DNA of 64,000 nt from Mycobacterium angelicum (GTDB taxonomy: Bacteria > Actinomycetota > Actinomycetes > Mycobacteriales > Mycobacteriaceae). The notes under the pieces are model-generated. The model was not told where the DNA came from, made no database searches, and worked only from the letters and a program-made list of their open reading frames with translations. The position numbers were made by a program, and so were the translations under genes. Within the stretch, counting starts at the first letter, position 1; each line of letters begins with the position of its first letter. Shown here in pieces: positions 17,492 to 30,489 of the stretch. The stretch is taken from positions 1 through 64,000 of the forward strand of contig NZ_MVHE01000022.1 of NCBI RefSeq assembly GCF_002086155.1, read 5' to 3'.

Positions 17492-18505
17492 TCACACGTC
17501 GGCGGGCGCTGCGGCAACGACCTCCGTGGGATCGACGACTCGCTCGAACAAGTCCTCCACATCGGCCCGATCGCAGGCGGCGGTTCCGGGCGTCATCAGC
17601 ATCGCCGCACCCGCTGCGATGCCTAGCCGAACCGAGTCGACCAGCGACCATCGGCGGCTGAGGCCCATGGTGATCGCGGCTACCATCGCATCACCGGCAC
17701 CCACCCCGCTGCCGCTGGGCATCGAAACCGCCGAAAAGCGCTGTCCGCCATCGCGTGTCGCAAGCAAGGCGCCGTCGGCACCCAGGGACACTACTACCAC
17801 TTGGGCACGACCGCGTTCGATGAGCTCTTGTGCGGCAGCCAATTGGTCGATCTCGGTGAGGAGGTCGCGTCCGACGCATTCCCGCAATTCCCGCAGGCTC
17901 GCCTTGAGCAGGAACACCCCCGAAGAAATGTGCCGCAGTCCGCCGCCGGAGGTGTCCAGAATCAGGACGGCACCCGCGTGCCGGCAAACGTCGGAAACCC
18001 GTTGGTAGTAATCGGCCGGCACCCCCGGGGGCAGGCTGCCGCTTGCTACCACAAAATCGGCCGATTCTGCGGCCGTCCGTAGCCTGCCCAGACATTCCTC
18101 TTGTTCCGCCGGTGTCAGCCGCGGCCCGGGAAGCACGAATCGGTATTGCCTGCCGGTGCTGGTCTCGTTGACAGTGAAGCTTTCTCGCGTCGCCTCCCCG
18201 ATCGGCACATGCTGAAAGGGCACGCCGGCATTGCGCAGCAAAGCCGTGATGAGACCACCCGTGGGCCCGCCGGCCGGAAACACCGCCAACACCGACCCGC
18301 CCAGAACCCGCAGGATCCGAGCGACGTTGATGCCGCCGCCACCGGGATCGCGGCGCGGTGCACCGCAACGCATCTTGTCCATGGGCCGCACCACGCCGAT
18401 GTCTGTGGTGATGTCGAGCGCCGGATTCATGGTCAGTGTGACGATCCGCGGTTCGGTCGCAGCCTGTCCTACCGGGCCCTCAAAGTCCGCTTCTACACTG
18501 ATCAT
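17492..18505 (-). CDS. pfkB: Phosphofructokinase B, ribokinase family (Rv2029c-like)
   Basis: 337 residues from the ATG at 18505; the frame opens to 18556 but that would overlap the upstream gene, and Rv2029c is 339 aa. Ribokinase signatures are present: DPGGGGINVARIL near the N-terminus and the catalytic-base motif GSGVGAGDAMVAA near the C-terminus. It phosphorylates fructose-6-phosphate or a related sugar phosphate using ATP. The ATG lies 5 bp after the stop of the Rv2030c homologue, which implies coupled translation. Third gene of hspX - Rv2030c-like - pfkB, the same operon as in M. tuberculosis. Confidence 0.92.
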   Translation of the reverse strand: MISVEADFEGPVGQAATEPRIVTLTMNPALDITTDIGVVRPMDKMRCGAPRRDPGGGGINVARILRVLGGSVLAVFPAGGPTGGLITALLRNAGVPFQHVPIGEATRESFTVNETSTGRQYRFVLPGPRLTPAEQEECLGRLRTAAESADFVVASGSLPPGVPADYYQRVSDVCRHAGAVLILDTSGGGLRHISSGVFLLKASLRELRECVGRDLLTEIDQLAAAQELIERGRAQVVVVSLGADGALLATRDGGQRFSAVSMPSGSGVGAGDAMVAAITMGLSRRWSLVDSVRLGIAAGAAMLMTPGTAACDRADVEDLFERVVDPTEVVAAAPADV

Positions 18506-18510
18506 TTCGA

Positions 18511-20547
18511 TTACAAGCCGCTCGGGTAGGTTTCCGGAGTTTCGCCGGCGATCCATAGACTCGTGGTCTCGAGAGGCTCGAGTGCGCGGGTCTTGTCGAT
18601 GTGGATCATGGCATCGAACTGATCGGCAGGCCGGACGTGGAAGTAGTGGCTCTGGCGCTCGGTCGCGGGCAGATAGATCACCCCGATGGCGCGCCCGAGC
18701 CGGACGACGGCCAGCGGGTCAGCGGCCCGCGGGTGCAGCGCCGCCGATACGACGAAGGCATCCCTGCCGGTCTCGTGGAACAGTTCTTCGATGCTGCCGT
18801 TGAGCGCCGGCCGCACCATCTTCCGCTCGGCAATTCCGCCCCACTCACTGGCAGCCGTGACCGTGCCGGTGAAGGTGCTGAGCCCGATGAGGCGCGACTC
18901 GTCACCGTGTTGCTGTCGAACGAGCTGGCCGAGGGTGAGCTGTCCGTCGGACCCCACTTCGGTGGCCCGCGCATCCCCTACGTGAGAATTGTGGGCCCAC
19001 ACCACGATTCGGGCTCCGTCGCCGTGCCGGTCCAGGTGCTTCAGCAGCGCCTCCAACGTCTGCGCCATGTGCTTGTCGCGCAGATTCCAGGAGGTGACCC
19101 GCCCGCTGAACATGGCGCGGTAATACACCTCCGCGTTGCGGACCGTTTGTGCGTTCTGCTGCGCGTAGAACAGTTCGTCTTCGGCAAGCAGGCCGTCGCG
19201 CCGCGCATAGGCCAAAGCGTTGCGCTGCATGTCGATGAGTTGCTCGATCGCCTGACGCTCACATGAGGGTCCTGCGCCGAAGGCCGCCGAGAAGCCGTAT
19301 GCCTGACCATCATCGGCTGACGCGTGGTCGAAGCAGGCATAGCGAGCGCGCGCCCGCGCCGCCGCATTCGAGTCGATGTCGTCGAGGTAGTTGATGACTT
19401 CCTGCATCGACCGGTGCAGGCTGTAGAGATCCAAACCGTAGAACCCGGCCTGTCGCGCACCGGTTGCCGCACACCGTTGGTTGCGCGCGCGCAGCCAGTC
19501 CACGAAGTCACGCACGACAACGTTGCGCCACATCCAGGCCGGAAATCGCTCGAAACCGCTCAGCGCTTCATCGGCGTTGCCGTCTGCGCCGACGCCGCGG
19601 ACGTACCGATTGACCCGATATGCATCAGGCCAGTCCGCTTCCGCGGCGACGGCGCAGAAGCCCTTGTTCTCGATCAACCACTTCGTGATGGCGGCCCGCG
19701 CCTCGTAGAACTCGTGGGTGCCATGGGAACTTTCGCCGATCAGCACGATCCGGGCGTCCCCAATGATCTCCTCGAGCGTGTCATACGGCGGAAAACCGCC
19801 GGGAGCGTCGACCGCCACGCTGCGAATCACCTCCGCGGCGGTCGGCGCCGCCGCAGCGGTGATGGTGGACCCGACCGTCGGGGTCGACAGCAGCTGCCGG
19901 ACTTCATCGTCGGTGACTTGGCGGAAGTCCCAAAAGGATTCGCCGACCGCGAGAAATGGAGTCGGCATCGACGCGCAAACCATGTCGTCGACCAAACCCG
20001 CGAATTCCCGGCAGGTGGATTCCGGAGCTGCCGGCACGGCGATCACGATGTGTGCGGGCTCGGCGTCGCGTAACGCCTGCACCGCGGCGAACATACTGGC
20101 TCCGGTGGCCAAACCATCATCCACCAGAATCACCGTCTTGCCGGTCACCACCAGCGGCGGGCGCCCCGCACGATAGGCGGCCTCGCGCCTGACCAGCTCG
20201 CGGCCCTCCCGCTCGGCGATGTCACGCAGCTGCTGGGGTGTGATTCGCAGTCCGCGCAATACATCGTCGTTGACGACGACGCGGCCGCCGCTGGCTAACG
20301 CGCCAACCGCGAACTCTTCGTGGTCGGGTGCGCCAAGCTTGCGCACGATGAACGCATCCAGGGGCGCCTGCAGCGCGGCGGCGACCTCCCACGCGACAGG
20401 TATTCCGCCCCGCGCCAAGCCGAGGACTATCACGTCCTCGCGGTTGCGGTACGCGCTCAGCAGTGTTGCCAACACCCGGCCGGCTTCGCGGCGGTCTCGG
20501 AATACCCGCCGCGGTGAGTGCCGGCTGAGCTTGGCTGCTGTGGTCAT
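18511..20547 (-). CDS. Phosphoribosyltransferase-erythromycin esterase fusion (Rv2030c-like)
   Basis: 678 residues. The N-terminal ~210 residues form a phosphoribosyltransferase with a PRPP loop [14 protein letters not shown]. From about residue 250 an erythromycin-esterase-like domain follows ([41 protein letters not shown]), keeping the His/Glu residues of that fold. M. tuberculosis Rv2030c (681 aa) has the same fusion between hspX and pfkB. The combined function is unknown. Starts 18 bp after hspX. The N-terminal domain is a paralogue of the IS-split gene at 47080. Confidence 0.9.
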   Translation of the reverse strand: MTTAAKLSRHSPRRVFRDRREAGRVLATLLSAYRNREDVIVLGLARGGIPVAWEVAAALQAPLDAFIVRKLGAPDHEEFAVGALASGGRVVVNDDVLRGLRITPQQLRDIAEREGRELVRREAAYRAGRPPLVVTGKTVILVDDGLATGASMFAAVQALRDAEPAHIVIAVPAAPESTCREFAGLVDDMVCASMPTPFLAVGESFWDFRQVTDDEVRQLLSTPTVGSTITAAAAPTAAEVIRSVAVDAPGGFPPYDTLEEIIGDARIVLIGESSHGTHEFYEARAAITKWLIENKGFCAVAAEADWPDAYRVNRYVRGVGADGNADEALSGFERFPAWMWRNVVVRDFVDWLRARNQRCAATGARQAGFYGLDLYSLHRSMQEVINYLDDIDSNAAARARARYACFDHASADDGQAYGFSAAFGAGPSCERQAIEQLIDMQRNALAYARRDGLLAEDELFYAQQNAQTVRNAEVYYRAMFSGRVTSWNLRDKHMAQTLEALLKHLDRHGDGARIVVWAHNSHVGDARATEVGSDGQLTLGQLVRQQHGDESRLIGLSTFTGTVTAASEWGGIAERKMVRPALNGSIEELFHETGRDAFVVSAALHPRAADPLAVVRLGRAIGVIYLPATERQSHYFHVRPADQFDAMIHIDKTRALEPLETTSLWIAGETPETYPSGL

Positions 20548-20565
20548 TTCACACCGGTATTCGGG

Positions 20566-20997
20566 CTAGTTCGGCGATTGGATCTGAACGCGCCGCTCGG
20601 CCGGCTTCTTCTGTGCGACGGCCACCGAAATAGTGAGTATGCCTTTGTCGTAGGTGGCCTTGATGTCGCCGTCGTCGGCCCCGTCCGGCAACGAGAGGGT
20701 TCGGACGAAGGAGCCGTAGGAGAATTCCGATCGGCCGTCGAAGTCCTTTTTCTCGCTGCGCTCTGCCTTAATGGTCAGCTGACCGTCGCGCACAGTGATA
20801 TCGATGTCCTTTGCCGGGTCGACACCCGGGATTTCGGCGCGCACCTCGTAGCGGCCATCCTTCATTTCGTCTTCGAGCCGCATCGCGCGGGTATCAATGA
20901 CCGGACGCAGACCGGCAAATGACGGGAACGCTGCGAACAAGTCCGGGAACTCCGGGAAGAGCGACCTCGACGCACGCTGTGCGGGAACCGTACTCAT
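20566..20997 (-). CDS. hspX: Alpha-crystallin small heat-shock protein HspX/Acr
   Basis: 143 residues. N-terminal segment FPEFPDLFAAFPSF, alpha-crystallin domain from about 40 to 130 (EDEMKDGRYEVRAEIPGVDP, GILTISVAV) and C-terminal RRVQIQS tail. It matches M. tuberculosis Acr (Rv2031c, 144 aa), an ATP-independent chaperone and the best-known DosR target. First gene of the hspX - Rv2030c-like - pfkB operon, with a DosR-like palindrome 66-85 bp upstream. Confidence 0.97.
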   Translation of the reverse strand: MSTVPAQRASRSLFPEFPDLFAAFPSFAGLRPVIDTRAMRLEDEMKDGRYEVRAEIPGVDPAKDIDITVRDGQLTIKAERSEKKDFDGRSEFSYGSFVRTLSLPDGADDGDIKATYDKGILTISVAVAQKKPAERRVQIQSPN

Positions 20998-21046
20998 GAT
21001 TGGCTCCTAATAGAGTTTGGTGGATTATCGATATCCATTCGACCAG

Positions 21047-21355
21047 TCAGCCACCGTCTCCGACAGGGACCGAAGTCCCCCTTTTCGAGGCCATTAGTCG
21101 ATCGCATTGCTGACCGGCCCGCGTCCGGCGAGCTTGGCCGATATGGCTCATGACACTGTCAAGCAGCAGAACGTAGGCATCGCCGTCTTCGAAGAGACGG
21201 TCAAATCCCTCGCGTCGGAGAAACCCCTCAAGCCGCCGATCCAGCGTCCAATCGATATAGGTTTTATCGGCGTATGCGGATCTGAGAAATTGGCACGCAA
21301 TTGCATCAATATCGAAATCAGTCAATGTCAACGGTCCACCTAGGCTGACTGTCAT
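21047..21355 (-). CDS. Small conserved-looking protein of unknown function
   Basis: 102 residues, acidic-hydrophobic N-terminal part (LTDFDIDAIACQFLRSAYADK) and a basic C-terminal tail. The ATG at 21355 has a good AGGGAAG ribosome site 7 nt upstream, which is the main reason to accept it. No signal peptide or membrane segment is visible, and no family is recognised. It lies 87 bp after the P-type ATPase and 49 bp before the hspX ATG; its last codons overlap the hspX DosR box. Confidence 0.65.
   Translation of the reverse strand: MTVSLGGPLTLTDFDIDAIACQFLRSAYADKTYIDWTLDRRLEGFLRREGFDRLFEDGDAYVLLLDSVMSHIGQARRTRAGQQCDRLMASKRGTSVPVGDGG
21063..21082 (-). promoter_or_regulatory. DosR box of hspX
   Basis: Core GGGACCGAAGTCCC (21066-21079) is palindromic except at its centre; about 13 of 20 consensus positions match in either reading. 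It lies 66-85 bp upstream of the hspX ATG, inside the 3' end of the preceding small gene. Confidence 0.7.
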
Positions 21356-21442
21356 ATCACTTCCCTGCGCCCAGATACGCTTTGAAAACTCTGGTCAGAA
21401 CCATTGTTTCGGCGATAGGCGGCTCGCCAATAGGGTCAGAAG

Positions 21443-23884
<2,442 letters not shown>

Positions 23885-23999
23885 CCCGGCCAGGCGTCGT
23901 TGGGGGCCGGCCGCCGGCAGCTCGTTGGGTCCATATACCTCGCGTCGGCGTGCCGCTTCACGTGACGTGAGTCCCGTTTCAGGACAGGCATTCTGAGCG

Positions 24000-24983
24000 C
24001 TAACGATGAATCTCCACTACATCGCTGAGCGGCCGCCGCGGCGTCGGCTGCCGGCTCTTGCCGGAAAGCTCGATACCGACCCGGATCAAGACCTGAGGCA
24101 TCGCTTCGGTGGCGCGTATGAGCTGCCGCACCATGTCGCGGCTGTTCTTCACCTCGGTGAGGTGCGATACCGGGCAGGTTGCCAGTCCGGCCATGGTGCA
24201 CTCCAACAGGACCGAAGAGAGCGCCTGGCCGCAGTTCAACGCATCCATACGCGTGTCGGCGGGCGTGGTGAGCAAGAGGATCTTCGCCTCGTCTTGCCCG
24301 CTGGAGGCACCGCGCTCCTGGTACCACCTGGGCGGAAACCGGCGCTGCACATCGACCCGGCGGGCCTGTGACTCCGATAGCAATGCGCTGTGCGGTATCC
24401 CGTCAGACTCTCTGGAAGGTTCAGTCCACCAAGTCAATTCGTGCTGATATTCGTCGTCGTACCGGCGTAGCGACTCAGCGAGAAGCGACGCCGCCGCGAG
24501 TTGCGGGCGCACCTCGTCAGGCAGAACTTCGAGTGCGGCCAATTCGCTGTCGTAGCAACTGAAGAGCAATGGCTCGAATGACGACCAGTCCTTCGGTGCG
24601 CGAAACGGACGCCGATCGGTGCGGCGCTGCGAAATCGCCTTGGCTCGGTCGCGCCGGGCCTCGGCGACGGAGTCCAGGTGTGCGAAGTCGATCGCGGCGA
24701 GATGATCACGATTGTTCGGGTTGGGCAGGTAGTCGACCTGGCAGTCCCAGCCGGCCGCGGCCATGGCGACCCTGAAGTGGTCCAGTACTGCCCCGCAGCT
24801 GATGATCGCTTCGCGGCCCGAGCTGTCGGCTTCGCTCACGATTCGGTGCGGGTCAGCGAACAGGTCCACACTGGTGTGTGCAACGATCCACCGCCAGGGC
24901 TGACTGTTGTGCAGAGAAGGAGCTCGGCACGCCAATTCCAGTGCCTTACTGATGACTTCGGTATCCACCATCGTTCGAGTCAT
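24000..24983 (-). CDS. acg: Acg-type nitroreductase (Rv2032-like)
   Basis: 327 residues; ATG with a GGGAGGGG ribosome site. N-terminal [13 protein letters not shown] and the central RRTDRRPF segment are hallmarks of the mycobacterial Acg/Rv3131/Rv3127 family, a nitroreductase-fold group that binds FMN and has been proposed to sequester flavin. The length matches Acg (331 aa). Lies 37 bp after the USP at 25021 and overlaps the open frame of the P2-type ATPase. A second member is at 54509-55519. Confidence 0.9.
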   Translation of the reverse strand: MTRTMVDTEVISKALELACRAPSLHNSQPWRWIVAHTSVDLFADPHRIVSEADSSGREAIISCGAVLDHFRVAMAAAGWDCQVDYLPNPNNRDHLAAIDFAHLDSVAEARRDRAKAISQRRTDRRPFRAPKDWSSFEPLLFSCYDSELAALEVLPDEVRPQLAAASLLAESLRRYDDEYQHELTWWTEPSRESDGIPHSALLSESQARRVDVQRRFPPRWYQERGASSGQDEAKILLLTTPADTRMDALNCGQALSSVLLECTMAGLATCPVSHLTEVKNSRDMVRQLIRATEAMPQVLIRVGIELSGKSRQPTPRRPLSDVVEIHR

Positions 24984-25020
24984 TGCTCACGCCCCTCCCG
25001 CTGTCTGCTCTCAGCACCGC

Positions 25021-25893
25021 TCACAGATGTTGACGATCCACGACCAGCACCGAGCAGTCCGCGTTGTGCAGCACCGCATTGCCCGTCGGCCCCACCAGTT
25101 GCTCTAGCTGCTCGCGGTTGCGAATGCCGACAACGACCAACCGCACCGTTCGCCGGTGCTCGGACAGGTAGTCGAGCAAGGTGCCATGCCACACCGCGGC
25201 ATCGATGCCGACGTCCGGGTAGTGCCGCCGCCACCGCGCCAGGCGGCGGTCCAAGTGGCATAGCATCTGGTGATCGCCGTCCTCGCTGCCGACTTGCGCG
25301 CCGAAGCCACCGCCCGACCCGTGGCGGTAGCTCACCACTACCCGAAGGGGCAACTGGCGCAGCCGCGCTTCCTGAATCGCTGCACCCATCACCGCATCGT
25401 TGTCGACCGACCCGTATGCGTCGACGACGATCCACTGGCCATCACGCGCCTCGTGACCTCCATGGCCGCGAATGATGGCCACCGGGCAATGCGCCGATGC
25501 CGCAAGCGCGGTCGCGGTTGAACCCGCCCGCTCCGGCCGGAAGTGGTGCAGGCCGACGGCACCGACGCACACCATGGCAGCAGACGCCGAAGCCCGGATC
25601 AACGACACGATCGGGAACTCCTGGTCGATCTCGACTTCGATCTTGACCGGCTTCTCCTCGGCCTCGACGGCCATCGAGACATAGCGAACCGCGTTTTCTG
25701 CGATGGACAGTTTGCGGGCCGCCCGTTCCACGCGGTTCTGCGGCGTATCGTCCGGTTCGATCGCATAAACCAGGCGCAAAGGTAAGTCGCGGCTCACCGC
25801 TTCATCGACCGCCCACAATGCCGCCTGGATTGCCGTCCGCGAGCCATCGATGCCGACGACGACGGACGGCGAAAGTGATTCATTCACAGCCAT
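25021..25893 (-). CDS. Universal stress protein (Rv2028c orthologue)
   Basis: 290 residues. SVVVGIDGSRTAIQAALWAV and VCVGAVGLHHFRPE, with the RPERAGSTA loop, closely match M. tuberculosis Rv2028c along its length. Domain two ends LVGPTGNAVLHNADCSVLVV with a partial ATP motif. Starts 12 bp after the membrane protein stop and leads into acg, so it is the second gene of a four- or five-gene operon. Confidence 0.9.
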   Translation of the reverse strand: MAVNESLSPSVVVGIDGSRTAIQAALWAVDEAVSRDLPLRLVYAIEPDDTPQNRVERAARKLSIAENAVRYVSMAVEAEEKPVKIEVEIDQEFPIVSLIRASASAAMVCVGAVGLHHFRPERAGSTATALAASAHCPVAIIRGHGGHEARDGQWIVVDAYGSVDNDAVMGAAIQEARLRQLPLRVVVSYRHGSGGGFGAQVGSEDGDHQMLCHLDRRLARWRRHYPDVGIDAAVWHGTLLDYLSEHRRTVRLVVVGIRNREQLEQLVGPTGNAVLHNADCSVLVVDRQHL

Positions 25894-25905
25894 TTCCGGG
25901 CCACC

Positions 25906-26508
25906 TCACGCACTTCGCATCAAGGTCTTGTTGATCCGCTCCTGAGCCGCGGTCATCTGCCGATCCGCCAGAAACAGGTAGGCGACGAACTCGCTGTGGT
26001 AATTGGTCTTCGCCCCGGCAAGGGTGGACAGACACATGTGCGCGGCCGAATGAAAATCTTCGATGGCCCCCCGCAGCTCGGCCGTCAGCTCCGAGTCGGG
26101 CGAAGGCAACCGGGACTGCAGTTTGACCTCCGCGGCGTCGTGCAGGTGCAGACATGCCGGCTCCAAAGCCTCGGGAAAGCCGATCCGCGCGGCGCGTACC
26201 ACATCCACGGACGCACGCTGCACCTCGGTGAAGTCGTCGCTGGCCCGCAGCCACCATTCCTGCAGCGGCGTCACCGCCGCGCTCACCGGATGCGACGAAG
26301 CCGCGCGCTTGGTCTCTCTTGCCGTAATAATGCCCGCGACAGCGCCGACGACCAGACAGATCAACACGACCGCCACTGTCACTGCGAGCCACTTGCGCCA
26401 GCGTCGCGCCCGGGGCGCGGGTGAGAGCAAGTTCCCGCCCATCCCCGGCCCGTCTTCTGGATAGCGGCTTTCGGGCCCGAACTGTAGATCGGTGTGCGTG
26501 CTCCGCAT
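25906..26508 (-). CDS. Single-pass membrane protein of unknown function
   Basis: 200 residues. Acidic/polar N-terminus of about 40 residues, a basic stretch (RARRWRKW), one membrane helix at about 41-62 (LAVTVAVVLICLVVGAVAGI), then a helical extracytoplasmic domain of about 135 residues with few prolines and two cysteines (Cys118, Cys157 approx.). No family recognised. First gene of the minus-strand operon with USP, acg and the P2-type ATPase; the DosR-like box at 26564 is 56 bp upstream. Confidence 0.75.
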   Translation of the reverse strand: MRSTHTDLQFGPESRYPEDGPGMGGNLLSPAPRARRWRKWLAVTVAVVLICLVVGAVAGIITARETKRAASSHPVSAAVTPLQEWWLRASDDFTEVQRASVDVVRAARIGFPEALEPACLHLHDAAEVKLQSRLPSPDSELTAELRGAIEDFHSAAHMCLSTLAGAKTNYHSEFVAYLFLADRQMTAAQERINKTLMRSA

Positions 26509-26563
26509 AACGCCGACCGTATGGAACCTCCACCGGTGGCGACAGGGTCGTTGGGCCGCAAGG

Positions 26564-26583
26564 TACGAGTCTTTGGTCCCAAG
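26564..26583. promoter_or_regulatory. DosR-like box between two divergent operons
   Basis: TACGAGTCTTTGGTCCCAAG fits about 14 of 20 positions in both readings. It is 56 bp from the membrane-protein start (minus) and 126 bp from the acyl-CoA ligase start (plus), so it could control both operons. Confidence 0.6.
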
Positions 26584-26708
26584 GAACCCTCGCCCGCCGC
26601 GACTGATGACTTTCGTCTCTATTGCGGCACCGAGTGCGCGGAAAACGATGAAGGTCTCCCGGCGACTGCAAAGGCAGTGAACCGCCGGCCACGCCGTTAG
26701 GACCCCTA

Positions 26709-28505
26709 ATGGAACTCATCCGAAAGACAGCTCACGACCGCCGCGTGCGGCCGAACCTCACCGACTATCAGCAGACGCGGGCGCTGTTCGACTGGTCTGA
26801 TGTGCCGGCATTGTGCGAAGGCATGGGAGCCGGCAAGTGCAATATCGCTTATGCCGCCGTGGAACGGCATGCGATGGGACCGGCCGCGAAACGCACCGCG
26901 CTGAGGTTTATCACCGACAAGGGCTGGGACGGTGCGATCGCCACCCGAGATCTCAGCTACGGCGAACTCGACCGTCTCACCAAACAATTCTCGAGCGTGC
27001 TGCGTTCGCTGGGCGTCAGCAAGGGCAACCGCGTCTTCACACTCATGGGCCGCATCCCCGAGCTCTACATCACCGTGCTGGGAGCGCTGCGAAACGGCTG
27101 CGTCGTCTCTCCGTTGTTCTCGGCCTTCGGCCCGGAGCCGATTGCGACCAGGGTGAACATCGGGCAAGCCGATGTCCTGGTAACCACCAAGGCGCTTTAC
27201 GACCGCAAGATCGCCAAGGTACGCAACCGATTACCGTCGCTGCGATACGTGCTGATCATCGAGGACAAGACCGACGGCCAGCCGTCCGGAACGCTGAACT
27301 TCTGGCATTGGATGAACGCGGCCGAGACGAACACACCGATCGAACCCACCACCGCCGATGATCCGGCGCTGTTGCACTTCACCAGCGGCACCACCGGCAC
27401 GCCGAAAGGCGCCTTACACGTACACGGCGCGGTCGCAATGCATTACATGACCGGCTTGTATGCGCTCGACTTGCATCCCGACGACACCTATTGGTGCACA
27501 GCCGATCCCGGCTGGGTCACCGGAACGTCGTACGGCATCATCAGTCCGCTGCTGCACGGGGTCACCTCCATCCTCGACGAGGCGGAGTTCGATGCCGAAC
27601 GGTGGTATGCGATTTTGCAGGACCAAGGTGTTTCGGTGTGGTACACGGCCCCCACCGCGATCAGGATGCTGATCAAAACGGGATCCGAACTGCCGTCGCA
27701 CTACCAGTTCCCGCGCCTTCGTTTCATCGCCAGTGTCGGCGAGCCACTCAATCCCGAAGCGGTGTGGTGGGGAAAACGGGTGTTGGGCTTGCCAATTCAC
27801 GACAACTGGTGGCAGACGGAGACCGGTGGCATCATGATCGCCAATACCCCGGCGTTCGACATCAAGCCCGGGTCGATGGGCCGGCCGCTGCCCGGGGTGG
27901 ACGCATATATCGTGCGGCACAACGATGATGGCACCTCGACGGTCGTCGACGAACCCGGGGTCGAGGGCGAACTCGCGATCAAACCGGGCTGGCCCTCCAT
28001 GTTTCGCAGCTATCTGGATGCCGAGGAGCGCTACCAGAGGTGCTTCGAAAACGGGCTTTACCTGACCGGAGACCTGGCCAAGAAAGACGCCGACGGGTAC
28101 TTCTGGTTCGTCGGACGCAAAGACGACGTGATCAAGTCCGCGGGACACCTCATCGGCCCCTTCGAAGTCGAAAGCGCACTCACCGATCATCCGGCAGTGG
28201 CCGAAGCCGCGGTGATCGGCAAACCTGATCCCACCGTCGGCGAGCTGGTCAAGGCCTTCGTCACCCTCAAAGACGGTGTCGTCTGCGACGAAGAGCTGCG
28301 GCTGCAGTTGCTCGGTCACGCACGCAAGCGCCTCGGAGCGGCGGTGGCGCCCAAGGAGATCGAGTTCGTCGAGTCGTTGCCGCACACCAGTAGCGGCAAG
28401 ATCATGCGGCGGCTATTGAAGGCACGCGAACTGGGGCTGCCCGAAGGCGATACCTCCACGATCGAGCAGCACGTTAATCACCAGGCCGAGGGAGTTCCGT
28501 CATGA
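26709..28505 (+). CDS. AMP-forming acyl/acetyl-CoA synthetase
   Basis: 598 residues with the ANL-superfamily P-loop [18 protein letters not shown], the A5 region WWQTETGG, the A7 [14 protein letters not shown], the hinge [16 protein letters not shown] and the C-terminal catalytic lysine in TSSGKIMRR. The acetyl-CoA-synthetase-like WWQTETGG points to a short-chain acid, probably acetate or propionate. Translation is coupled to the E1alpha gene by an ATGA overlap. An AGGA site precedes the ATG. It starts an operon with three 2-oxoacid dehydrogenase genes and an ACP, an unusual partnership. Confidence 0.88.
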   Translation: MELIRKTAHDRRVRPNLTDYQQTRALFDWSDVPALCEGMGAGKCNIAYAAVERHAMGPAAKRTALRFITDKGWDGAIATRDLSYGELDRLTKQFSSVLRSLGVSKGNRVFTLMGRIPELYITVLGALRNGCVVSPLFSAFGPEPIATRVNIGQADVLVTTKALYDRKIAKVRNRLPSLRYVLIIEDKTDGQPSGTLNFWHWMNAAETNTPIEPTTADDPALLHFTSGTTGTPKGALHVHGAVAMHYMTGLYALDLHPDDTYWCTADPGWVTGTSYGIISPLLHGVTSILDEAEFDAERWYAILQDQGVSVWYTAPTAIRMLIKTGSELPSHYQFPRLRFIASVGEPLNPEAVWWGKRVLGLPIHDNWWQTETGGIMIANTPAFDIKPGSMGRPLPGVDAYIVRHNDDGTSTVVDEPGVEGELAIKPGWPSMFRSYLDAEERYQRCFENGLYLTGDLAKKDADGYFWFVGRKDDVIKSAGHLIGPFEVESALTDHPAVAEAAVIGKPDPTVGELVKAFVTLKDGVVCDEELRLQLLGHARKRLGAAVAPKEIEFVESLPHTSSGKIMRRLLKARELGLPEGDTSTIEQHVNHQAEGVPS

Positions 28506-29515
28506 CCGATGCCAAGCTTGCGCACGAACTCATGTCGGATATGGTTCGCGTGCGCCGCATGGAGGAAAAGTGCGCAGAGCTCTACAGCGCAGCGAAGATT
28601 CGCGGATTTTTGCATCTGTATGTCGGAGAGGAAGCCGTCGCCGCAGGCTCACTGAGTGCGCTCACCGACGATGACGCGGTCGTGGCGACATACCGTGAGC
28701 ACGCGCATGCACTCTTGCGTGGTATCCCGATGACTTCGATCATGGCCGAGATGTACGGCAAACAGGAAGGCTGCTCACGCGGACGTGGCGGGTCGATGCA
28801 CCTATTCGATGCGTCCAGGCGCTTCTACGGTGGCAACGCGATCGTCGCCGGCGGCCTGCCATTGGCGGTAGGAATTGCACTCGCCGACGCAATGCTTCAG
28901 CGTCGCCGGGTCACCGCATGCTATTTCGGTGACGGCGCGGTGGCCGAGGGCGCATTTCACGAGTCCTTGAACATGGCTGTCCTGTGGCACTTGCCGGTGC
29001 TGTTCTGTTGTGAGAACAACCTTTACGCGATGGGAACCGCATTGGACCGGGCACAGTCGCAGACCGATCTCACCCTCAAAGCGGCGGCATACCGGATTCC
29101 GACGCTGGCTGTCGACGGAATGGATGTCCAGGCCTGCCATGCCGCCGCCCAGCAGGGTGCCGAGCACGTCCGCAGCACCGGTGGGCCCTTCTTCCTCGAG
29201 TTCCGCACCTACCGGTTCCGGGCGCATTCGATGTTCGACCCGGAGCTGTACCGGGACAAGGCCGAGGTCGAGCGGTGGCGCGAGCGCGATCCGATCCAGT
29301 CGTTCATCAAGCAGTGCCTGCTGGACGGCACGATGTCCGAAGACGACGTGCGTGGCATCGAAGATGCTGCGGCCGAAGAGATCCAGTCCGCCGTGGCGTA
29401 TGCCGAGGCGGGGACATGGGAGGACACAGCCGATCTCGAGCGCGACGTGATGACGCCCTCCCCTTGCGACGAATGGAATACGCTCGAACAACCGACACCG
29501 GAGCCGGCACGATGA
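28502..29515 (+). CDS. 2-oxoacid (pyruvate-type) dehydrogenase E1 alpha
   Basis: 337 residues. GGSMHLFD, then the thiamine-diphosphate motif [17 protein letters not shown] (Gly143-Asp144-Gly145) closing with ENNLYAMGT (Asn172 region), and a phosphorylation-loop-like [14 protein letters not shown]. It decarboxylates a 2-oxo acid and transfers the acyl group to the lipoyl arm of E2. The GGSMH and RFRAHS segments favour pyruvate or acetoin over branched-chain acids, though substrate is not proven. Overlaps both neighbours by 4 bp (ATGA). Confidence 0.9.
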   Translation: MTDAKLAHELMSDMVRVRRMEEKCAELYSAAKIRGFLHLYVGEEAVAAGSLSALTDDDAVVATYREHAHALLRGIPMTSIMAEMYGKQEGCSRGRGGSMHLFDASRRFYGGNAIVAGGLPLAVGIALADAMLQRRRVTACYFGDGAVAEGAFHESLNMAVLWHLPVLFCCENNLYAMGTALDRAQSQTDLTLKAAAYRIPTLAVDGMDVQACHAAAQQGAEHVRSTGGPFFLEFRTYRFRAHSMFDPELYRDKAEVERWRERDPIQSFIKQCLLDGTMSEDDVRGIEDAAAEEIQSAVAYAEAGTWEDTADLERDVMTPSPCDEWNTLEQPTPEPAR

Positions 29516-30489
29516 AAACCACCTATCGAACCGCAGTACACGACGCGATCCGCGATGCCCTGCGCGAGGACGAACGTGTCGTTCTCATGGGTGAGGACGT
29601 CGGACGCTACGGCGGCACATATGCGGCGTCCAAGGGACTACTCGAGGAGTTCGGTCCGGAACGGGTGCGCGACACCCCGCTGTCGGAACTGGGCTTCGTC
29701 GGTGTCGGAATCGGTGCGTCTCTCAACGGACTCCGTCCGATCGTCGAAGTGATGACGGTGAACTTCAGCCTGCTGGCACTCGATCAGATCGTCAATACCG
29801 CTGCGGCCCTGCGTCATATGTCCGGCGGGCAGTTCTCGGTCCCCCTCGTCGTCCGGATGGCCACCGGCGCCGGACGCCAGCTCGCCGCGCAGCATTCGCA
29901 CAGTCTGGAGCCGTGGTACGCGCACATACCCGGCATCAAGGTGCTGTCTCCGGCCACCGTCGAGGACGCATACGGCATGCTCGGCCCGGCATTGGCCGAC
30001 CCCGACCCGGTGGTGATCTTCGAACACGTTCAGCTCTACAACACCTCCTGCGACATCGATGCTCTATCCCCTACCGATATCTCTCGGGCAGCGATCCGCC
30101 GCACCGGCGCCGACGTGACCGTGGTGGCCTACGGCGGATCGCTCCCCAAAGCACTCGACGCCGCCAACGAGCTGTCGCTGGCCGGGATCGATTGCGAGGT
30201 AATCGATCTGCGCGTGCTGCGACCGCTTGACGAGGGCACCATTCTGGAATCGGTCGCCAAAACACACCGCGCCGTCGTAATCGACGAAGCGTGGCGCAGC
30301 GGGAGCCTGGCGGCCGAGATCATGGCTCGAATAATGGAGGGCGCTTTTTACGAGCTGGACGCGCCGGTTGCCCGCGTGTGCAGCACCGAAGTGCCGATGC
30401 CCTATGCCAAACACCTGGAGCAGGCGGCTCTGCCGCAGGCCGCCGATATCGTGGCCACCGTGCATGGACTATTCGGAGACCGGCAATGA
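29512..30489 (+). CDS. 2-oxoacid dehydrogenase E1 beta
   Basis: 325 residues from the ATG at 29512, which overlaps the E1alpha stop. N-terminal [21 protein letters not shown], the [15 protein letters not shown] segment and [19 protein letters not shown] are standard for E1beta of PDH/acetoin complexes. C-terminal transketolase domain has [17 protein letters not shown]. Forms the E1 heterotetramer with the preceding product. Confidence 0.92.
   Translation: MKTTYRTAVHDAIRDALREDERVVLMGEDVGRYGGTYAASKGLLEEFGPERVRDTPLSELGFVGVGIGASLNGLRPIVEVMTVNFSLLALDQIVNTAAALRHMSGGQFSVPLVVRMATGAGRQLAAQHSHSLEPWYAHIPGIKVLSPATVEDAYGMLGPALADPDPVVIFEHVQLYNTSCDIDALSPTDISRAAIRRTGADVTVVAYGGSLPKALDAANELSLAGIDCEVIDLRVLRPLDEGTILESVAKTHRAVVIDEAWRSGSLAAEIMARIMEGAFYELDAPVARVCSTEVPMPYAKHLEQAALPQAADIVATVHGLFGDRQ

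Noticed and set aside
24006-24371. Plus-strand frame opposite acg
   Set aside because: Antisense shadow of a conserved nitroreductase.
26494-26700. Short plus-strand frame with a Cys-containing segment upstream of the acyl-CoA ligase
   Set aside because: It overlaps the divergent promoter and the DosR-like box and has no ribosome site.
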